DNA of 64,000 nt from Rhodobacter sp. (GTDB lineage Bacteria > Pseudomonadota > Alphaproteobacteria > Rhodobacterales > Rhodobacteraceae): positions 372,001-436,000 of the forward strand of contig JAIXUH010000002.1 of NCBI GenBank assembly GCA_027484145.1, read 5' to 3'. Shown one piece after another: positions 59,283 through 64,000 of the stretch (positions are counted from its first letter, which is position 1; each line of letters opens with the position of its first letter). The position numbers and the translations under genes were made by a program. A model generated the notes under the pieces. That model worked only from the letters and a program-made list of their open reading frames with translations, ran no database searches and was not told where the DNA came from.

Positions 59283-59675
59283 TTATTCCGTTTCGTCGAA
59301 CTTCAGGGCAACGCCGTTGATGCAGTAGCGCAGACCTGTCGGGGCCGGGCCATCGGGAAAGACGTGGCCCAGATGGGCATCGCATCGGTTGCAGTGAACT
59401 TCGGTCCGGCGCATGAAAAAGCTGCGATCCACCGTTTCACCCACCATTTCGGCATCCACCGGTGCCCAGAACGACGGCCAACCCGTGCCCGACTCGAACT
59501 TGGTGGCCGCATCAAACAACGGGGCGTCGCAGCAGATGCAGCGGAACATGCCCGGTGCCTTGGGAAAATTGTCGTGGGTAAACGCACGTTCGGTGGCGTG
59601 CTTACGGGTCACCTTGAAGGCCAACTCGGACAAGGCACCACGCCATTCGTCATCAGACTTTACGATTTTCTCCAT
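59283..59675 (-). CDS. msrB: Peptide-methionine (R)-S-oxide reductase
   Basis: 130 residues. Zinc Cys46/Cys49 and Cys95/Cys98, catalytic Cys118 (RYCINGVAL), and FESGTGWPSFW and HLGHVFPDGP are diagnostic. It repairs methionine-R-sulfoxide in proteins. Length fits the single-domain enzyme. ATG 59675 has AAGGAGA upstream. Confidence 0.97.
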   Translation of the reverse strand: MEKIVKSDDEWRGALSELAFKVTRKHATERAFTHDNFPKAPGMFRCICCDAPLFDAATKFESGTGWPSFWAPVDAEMVGETVDRSFFMRRTEVHCNRCDAHLGHVFPDGPAPTGLRYCINGVALKFDETE

Positions 59676-59854
59676 AGACTTCTCCTTGGTGGGGCGAGAG
59701 TTCCGTCAGGCCGGTCCGGGGTTCATCCGGGCAGGCGCCGGTGTGGCTCGCAGGGTCGGGCGACAGACTGGCGGCTTGTCAGCGATGCGCGTCCGTGACG
59801 AAATGCAATGTAGGGTGCGCGGCTTCGGTCGCCAAGGAGCGAAAGGGGAATGCG

Positions 59855-60598
59855 GTGCAGGCACTGACGCGCGGGCGCTATGTTGCGCGCCTGGCACGAT
59901 CCGCCGATGATCTGGAGGCCGCCCAACGGCTGCGGCATCTGGCGTTTCACGCGGCGCGCGGGCGCGCGGTTGCGGATGGCCGCGACAGCGACAACTTTGA
60001 TGAACAGGCGCGCCACATGCTGATTCTTGATCCGGCGGGGCGCGGCCCTGTGGCCTGCTATCGGTTGCAATGCTTTCGCGGTGCCGGGGTTGCCGACAGC
60101 TATTCGGCGCAGTTCTATGATTTGTCGCGCTTGTCGGTCTTTCCGGGGCCGATGATGGAACTGGGCCGGTTCTGCCTGCACCCCGAGGTGCATGACCCGG
60201 ATGTTCTGCGTCTGGCATGGGCGGCGATGACGCGTCTGGTGGACGCGGAGGGGATCGCGCTTTTGTTCGGGTGTTCCAGTTTCGCAGGTGCGGACCCTGC
60301 CGTGCATGCCGTGGCCCTGTCATCCCTTGGCACGCGGGCCGCGCCTGACCAGTGGCGCCCGGGGGCCCGCGCGTCAGACCGGGTCAGCCTTGGGCAACAG
60401 CCAATGTCGCCGATTGCCCTTGCCGGAGTGCCGCCTTTGCTGCGCACCTATCTGTCAATGGGGGGCTGGGTCAGCGACCATGCGGTGATTGATCGGGCAA
60501 TGGATACGCTGCATGTCTTTACCGGGGTCGAGATTGCCGCAATTCCGGCGGCGCGGGCACAGGCGCTGCGCCTGATCGCCGGTCAATCAGTGGGGTAA
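59855..60598 (+). CDS. olsB: L-ornithine N-alpha-acyltransferase (OlsB-like)
   Basis: 247 residues from GTG 59855, with AAAGGGGA upstream; the earlier part of the open frame lacks homology. GNAT-like acyltransferase with VARLARSADDLEAAQRLRHLAFH and RDSDNFDEQARHMLILDP at the N-terminus and MMELGRFCLHPE, typical of OlsB, which adds a 3-hydroxyacyl group to ornithine for ornithine lipids. The second enzyme OlsA is not adjacent. Confidence 0.88.
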   Translation: MQALTRGRYVARLARSADDLEAAQRLRHLAFHAARGRAVADGRDSDNFDEQARHMLILDPAGRGPVACYRLQCFRGAGVADSYSAQFYDLSRLSVFPGPMMELGRFCLHPEVHDPDVLRLAWAAMTRLVDAEGIALLFGCSSFAGADPAVHAVALSSLGTRAAPDQWRPGARASDRVSLGQQPMSPIALAGVPPLLRTYLSMGGWVSDHAVIDRAMDTLHVFTGVEIAAIPAARAQALRLIAGQSVG

Positions 60599-60655
60599 TA
60601 TGATACCTTTTATGTAAGTATATGTTTTTCAATACTATTTTGTAACTTGTTACTC

Positions 60656-60684
60656 TTGACGATGCGCGGTGCATCGGCGATAAG
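60656..60684 (+). promoter_or_regulatory. Promoter of rplM-rpsI
   Basis: TTGACG, a 17-base spacer and GATAAG, 55-83 bases upstream of the rplM ATG. A long AT-rich stretch (60599-60655) lies upstream and may act as an UP element. Confidence 0.5.
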
Positions 60685-60716
60685 CCCCCATCCGAGATTC
60701 CGGGGGCCAACCCCCG
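60684..60716 (+). promoter_or_regulatory. Competing hairpins in the rplM leader
   Basis: GGGGG at 60702-60706 can pair with upstream CCCCC (60685-60689) or with downstream CCCCC (60711-60715, loop CCAA). The two folds exclude each other and lie just before the ribosome-binding region. This could be an L13-type autoregulatory leader or only a structured 5' UTR. Confidence 0.35.
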
Positions 60717-60738
60717 CCATTCCTCATGGGACACGACG

Positions 60739-61203
60739 ATGAAAACCTTTACCGCTACTCCGGCGGACATCGAGAAGAAGTGGATCCTGATCGACGCTGA
60801 AGGCGTTGTTCTGGGCCGCCTTGCCACGATCGTCGCCAACATTCTGCGCGGCAAGAACAAGCCGACATTCACACCGCACATGGATATGGGCGACAATGTG
60901 ATCATCATCAACGCCGACAAGGTGCAGATGACTGGCAACAAGCGCAACGACAAGATCTACTACTGGCACACCGGCCACCCGGGCGGTATCAAGCAGCGCA
61001 CCGCGCGCCAAGTGCTTGAGGGCAACCACCCCGAGCGTGTGGTCGTCAAAGCCGTTGAGCGTATGATCACCCGCAACCGTCTGGGCCGCCAGCAGATGAC
61101 CAACCTGCGCGTTTACGCCGGGGTCGCACATCCGCACGAAGCCCAGCAGCCCACTGTTCTGGACCTCAAGGTCCTGAACCCGAAGAACACCCGGAGCGCG
61201 TGA
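60739..61203 (+). CDS. rplM: 50S ribosomal protein L13
   Basis: 154 residues. [36 protein letters not shown] and [17 protein letters not shown] are characteristic of L13. Followed two bases later by rpsI, the conserved pair. Confidence 0.98.
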   Translation: MKTFTATPADIEKKWILIDAEGVVLGRLATIVANILRGKNKPTFTPHMDMGDNVIIINADKVQMTGNKRNDKIYYWHTGHPGGIKQRTARQVLEGNHPERVVVKAVERMITRNRLGRQQMTNLRVYAGVAHPHEAQQPTVLDLKVLNPKNTRSA

Positions 61204-61205
61204 TC

Positions 61206-61697
61206 ATGGCTGACATCAAATCCCTCGACGATCTGAAATCCGCCGTTGCCGGCGCTTCGGCCGATCCGGTTGCTGCTGTTGCCGCACCGCGCACCCCGGT
61301 TCGCGATGCCTTGGGCCGCTCCTATGCGACGGGCAAGCGCAAGAACGCCGTCGCCCGCGTCTGGGTCAAGCCCGGCACTGGCAAGGTTGTGGTGAACGGC
61401 AAGGAAATGGCAGCTTACTTTGCGCGCCCCGTGCTGCAGATGATCCTGAAGCAGCCCTTCACGATTGCCAATGTCGAAGGCCAGTTCGACGTGATGGCCA
61501 CGGTTGTTGGCGGTGGTCTGTCGGGCCAGGCTGGTGCTGTCAAGCACGGCATCTCCAAGGCGCTGCAGCTTTATGAACCCGGCCTGCGTGCCGCGCTCAA
61601 GGCCGCTGGCTTCCTGACCCGCGACAGCCGCGTTGTGGAACGCAAGAAGTACGGCAAGCGCAAGGCCCGCCGGTCCTTCCAGTTCTCGAAGCGCTGA
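61206..61697 (+). CDS. rpsI: 30S ribosomal protein S9
   Basis: 163 residues from ATG 61206. A 35-residue Ala-rich N-terminal extension typical of alphaproteobacteria precedes the S9 core ([18 protein letters not shown]), which ends in the tRNA-contacting [17 protein letters not shown]. Terminator follows. Confidence 0.98.
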   Translation: MADIKSLDDLKSAVAGASADPVAAVAAPRTPVRDALGRSYATGKRKNAVARVWVKPGTGKVVVNGKEMAAYFARPVLQMILKQPFTIANVEGQFDVMATVVGGGLSGQAGAVKHGISKALQLYEPGLRAALKAAGFLTRDSRVVERKKYGKRKARRSFQFSKR

Positions 61698-61714
61698 TCG
61701 GTTCAACATTCCGG

Positions 61715-61744
61715 AAAGGCCCGCTCCCCTGTGGCGGGCCTTTT
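61715..61744 (+). terminator. Rho-independent terminator of rplM-rpsI
   Basis: AAAGGCCCGC / GCGGGCCTTT with a 9-base loop and TTTTC, 18 bases past the stop. Confidence 0.92.
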
Positions 61745-61845
61745 CATTTGCATACACCTGTTTGCGGTCAAGCCGCAAAAGCAAATGGCGCGCCCTTGTT
61801 GGGGCGCACCACTTTTCTACTTGCGGCTCTGGCAGGTGCTGGGGG

Positions 61846-62058
61846 CTATTCGCGCCAGAACGGGCGCGACGCCTCGGCCGCGGCCGACATCGGGTCAAGG
61901 CCAATATCACGCAAAAGATGGGCATCCAGCCGTTTCAGGCCCTGTCGGGTGCGGTGGCGTGTCTCCCACGTCACAACGCGGACCGCAGCGGCCAGAACCA
62001 GCCGCGACAGCGGTGGAAGCGAGGCGGGGCGGAAAACCAGCGTTTCGGCGGGAGACAT
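61846..62058 (-). CDS. DUF1127 peptide
   Basis: 70 residues. The Arg-rich DUF1127 core is clear: TRQGLKRLDAHLLRDIGLDP, ending in ASRPFWRE; a hydrophobic stretch (LPPLSRLVLAAAVRVV) precedes it. It is divergent from the MocR gene, and GATACAA repeats fill the spacer, so it may be a target of that regulator. Role unknown. Confidence 0.85.
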   Translation of the reverse strand: MSPAETLVFRPASLPPLSRLVLAAAVRVVTWETRHRTRQGLKRLDAHLLRDIGLDPMSAAAEASRPFWRE

Positions 62059-62079
62059 GATATGGACCTTTTTTGTGTT

Positions 62080-62162
62080 GATACAATCGGCGAACTTGCC
62101 GTAAGTTAAGGATACAAAATCCCGTGAGTGAATCGCCAGAGGAACATTGTGGCTGATACAAT
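62080..62162. promoter_or_regulatory. Three GATACAA direct repeats at the MocR promoter
   Basis: GATACAAT at 62080-62087, GATACAAA at 62111-62118 and GATACAAT at 62155-62162, spaced 31 and 44 bases. MocR regulators often bind direct repeats; these lie between the divergent DUF1127 and MocR genes and extend into the MocR start. Confidence 0.5.
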
Positions 62163-63549
62163 ATGGTGCCCTGATCTATCACAGCAGGATGGTCCGAAGT
62201 ATTTGGCGCTGACCCGCGCCTTGCGCGATGCCATTCGTTCAGGGGATCTGGCCGAGGGCGCGCAGTTACCCACGGTGCGCGATCTGGCGTGGCACCTGAA
62301 GGTAACCCCCGGAACGGTAGCGCGGGCCTATAGCCTTGCCACGCAAGAGGGGATGTTGGCGGCCACGGTCGGGCGCGGCACCTTTGTGGCCTCGCGCGCA
62401 CCCCGCCTTGGCCCGACGCAACCCCTTTACATTGAACGCGATCCGGCGATGGACCGTGGCCGGGCTGATCTGCGCGCGCCGATTTTGCCGGATGTGGGGC
62501 AGGGTGAGGCGATTTCCGCCGCGCTGCGCGCCATCGCCGATCAGCCGCATGACTGGATTGATTACCCCAGCCAGCGGGCCGAACTGCCCTTGCGCGATGC
62601 GGTCTGCGGCTGGCTGTCTGACCGCGTTCTGGGCAGTTTCGGGCCAGATGACATTGTGCTGACACATGGCGGGCAGAATGCGATCAATCTGATCTTCTTG
62701 TGTTGCTTGCGCGGGGATCGCCCTGTCGTGCTGACCGAAGAACTGGCCTATCCGGGGTTCCGCCACGCGGCCCGTCTGGCGCGGGCCGAGGTTGTGGCGG
62801 TCGAGATGGATGGCGAAGGCGTGATCCCTGCCGCGCTGGAACAAGCCTGCCGTCGCCATGGCGCGCAGGTCCTGTGCCTGACGACCGAGGCGCAGAACCC
62901 CACCACTGGCCGCATGAGCCCTGAGCGGCGGATGCAGGTGGCCGCGATCGCACGGCGGCATGATCTGCAGATCATCGAGGATGACTGCTATTCCCTGTCG
63001 CACAGCAACTGGCCCTCGATCCGCGCGCTGATCCCCGAGCGGACGTGGCACGTTGGCAGCCTGTCCAAGACCATTTCGGCGGGCCTGCGCTTTGGCTATA
63101 TCGTGGCACCCACGGGGATGGGGCAGGCGGGACGTCTGACGGCGCAACATGCCTTCTTTGCGCTTGCTCGTCCGATCGAGGCTTTGGTGACCCATCTGCT
63201 GGAGTCGGGTGCCGCGGCCCGTCTACGGGGGCTTGTCCAAGATGATCTGGACGCGCGGTTGCAGGAAACTGTGAATGCTTTGGGCGCGTTTGATCTGCTC
63301 TGGCAACCTGGTCTGCGCTTTGTTTTCCTGCGTCTGCCCTCGGGCTGGCGGGCGTCGACCTTTGTGCTGCGGGCCGAAGGCGAGGGGGTTCTGGTGCGGT
63401 CTGCCGATGAATATGCGTTAGTGCACGGGCGGGCGCCGAATGCCGTCCGGCTGGCACTTGCAGGCAACTTGTCGATGCCAGCCTTTACAGCGGCCTTGCA
63501 ACGGTTGGCACGGCTGTTGGCGCAGCCACCGTCCGACCTGATGGTCTGA
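62149..63549 (+). CDS. MocR-type GntR regulator with aminotransferase domain
   Basis: 466 residues from GTG 62149 (AGAGGA five bases before); GTG 62128 is in frame but has no ribosome-binding site. A GntR winged helix (about 18-85: YLALTRALRDAIRSGDLAEG, PTVRDLAWHLKVTPGTVARAY) is fused to a fold-type-I aminotransferase domain (about 110-460) with the PLP lysine Lys307 (SLSKTISAGLRFGY). MocR proteins sense PLP or amino compounds and often control the divergent gene; here that is the DUF1127 peptide. Effector unknown. Confidence 0.9.
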   Translation: MADTIWCPDLSQQDGPKYLALTRALRDAIRSGDLAEGAQLPTVRDLAWHLKVTPGTVARAYSLATQEGMLAATVGRGTFVASRAPRLGPTQPLYIERDPAMDRGRADLRAPILPDVGQGEAISAALRAIADQPHDWIDYPSQRAELPLRDAVCGWLSDRVLGSFGPDDIVLTHGGQNAINLIFLCCLRGDRPVVLTEELAYPGFRHAARLARAEVVAVEMDGEGVIPAALEQACRRHGAQVLCLTTEAQNPTTGRMSPERRMQVAAIARRHDLQIIEDDCYSLSHSNWPSIRALIPERTWHVGSLSKTISAGLRFGYIVAPTGMGQAGRLTAQHAFFALARPIEALVTHLLESGAAARLRGLVQDDLDARLQETVNALGAFDLLWQPGLRFVFLRLPSGWRASTFVLRAEGEGVLVRSADEYALVHGRAPNAVRLALAGNLSMPAFTAALQRLARLLAQPPSDLMV

Positions 63550-63765
63550 TCCGGCCCCGCGTCTGAATATGGCTGAAATGTGGCATCGATATGTCGCATG
63601 TATGACCGTTCTGGCCCGTCTGTTGCCAAAGGGGCGCAATCTGGCGACGCAGCGTCACCTGTTGGGGCCGCATGCTTGACCAGTGCCGCGAAATGGCCTC
63701 ATTTTCAAAGGTATAAAGAGCAGCAGCGCGCAACGTCGTGCAAGAATAACAGGACAAACCCACAC

Positions 63766-64000
63766 ATGGGACATCAGGCATCCTTTCATGCCCCACATGG
63801 GGGCGCGGATTTTCTCGGCTGGCGTCGTCGCGCCGGAACCACGGAAATCGTCTATGATGATGGCGTGGCGCGCCGGATGATCTGGCGGGTGGCGGGCGAT
63901 GTGGCCAACAACAGCGCCAGCGAAGAGCGTTTGTCAGATGCCTTGCGGGCGGCTGTCGGGTCTGTGCGCGTGGTGCCGTCGCTGTATGACGAGTTGAAAA
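63766..64000 (+). CDS. Start of an unrecognised protein (partial at right edge)
   Basis: Frame open from ATG 63766 to the window end, 78 residues. The start MGHQASFHAPHGGADFLGWR is followed by TEIVYDDGVARRMIWRVAGD and a helical segment ERLSDALRAAVGSVRVVPSL. Codon use is like the neighbours'. AGGAC lies 10 bases before the ATG. No family recognised. The 216 bases between the MocR stop and this start hold no gene or clear hairpin that I can support. Confidence 0.45.
   Translation, partial: MGHQASFHAPHGGADFLGWRRRAGTTEIVYDDGVARRMIWRVAGDVANNSASEERLSDALRAAVGSVRVVPSLYDELK

Overview
The window is 64 kb of GC-rich chromosomal DNA from an alphaproteobacterium, almost certainly of the Rhodobacterales (Rhodobacter/Paracoccus-like). 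The evidence is the gene order rpmF-plsX-fabH-ihfA-merR beside tRNA-Pro, DUF1127 peptides, the alphaproteobacterial double-length dCTP deaminase, an alphaproteobacterial GTTY-N7-GTTC SOS box at uvrA and the OlsB acyltransferase. No phage, transposase, CRISPR array or rRNA was seen. Genes are dense on both strands.

Layout. 0-11 kb: lpdA, a HELVH metallopeptidase-like protein, an MFS transporter, a rhodanese, uvrA under an SOS box, a DUF2892 membrane protein with a Crp/Fnr regulator, and mmsA divergent from a LysR regulator. 10-18 kb: a CBS protein, coaD, a CPA1 antiporter with a cyclic-nucleotide domain, two class I GAPDH genes with a 47-residue membrane peptide between them, a DUF808 membrane protein and an NsrR-like regulator. 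GTTA-GCGC-TAAC-like dyads recur in the GAPDH promoters. 18.8-30.2 kb: a complete glycogen operon, glgP-glgB-glgC-glgA-glgX-pgm, closed by a strong hairpin. 30.2-31.8 kb: a pyrrolysine-free MttB-family methyltransferase.

31.8-48.4 kb is the most interesting block, an alcohol-oxidation locus. It has a PQQ alcohol dehydrogenase of the ExaA/PedE/PedH type whose Asp-Tyr-Asp metal site predicts lanthanide use, and two c-type cytochromes. It also has a XoxJ/MxaJ-like periplasmic protein, a YVTN beta-propeller, an exporter-type ABC pair, a family-1 binding protein and an orphan import binding protein plus ATPase with no permease. Regulation is probably by a NosP-like FIST sensor, a NahK/ErcS'-like hybrid kinase and a NarL/LuxR response regulator. 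The 7-mer TACGACC, in two places as a GACC-N2-GGTC dyad, lies in the promoters of this block and is my candidate operator. A radical-SAM KamA/EpmB gene and a lytic transglycosylase sit inside the locus without an obvious link to it.

48.4-52.7 kb: a coxG-coxS-coxL-coxM cluster of the form II (AYRGAGR) molybdenum hydroxylase type. 52.8-64 kb: core genes (dCTP deaminase, tRNA-Pro, merR, ihfA, fabH, plsX, rpmF, yceD, bamE, msrB, olsB, rplM-rpsI), then a DUF1127 peptide divergent from a MocR regulator, and the start of an unrecognised gene at the right edge.

Family assignments come from reading the translated sequences and recalling family motifs; no database search was run. Operators, promoters and regulatory links are inferences unless stated.
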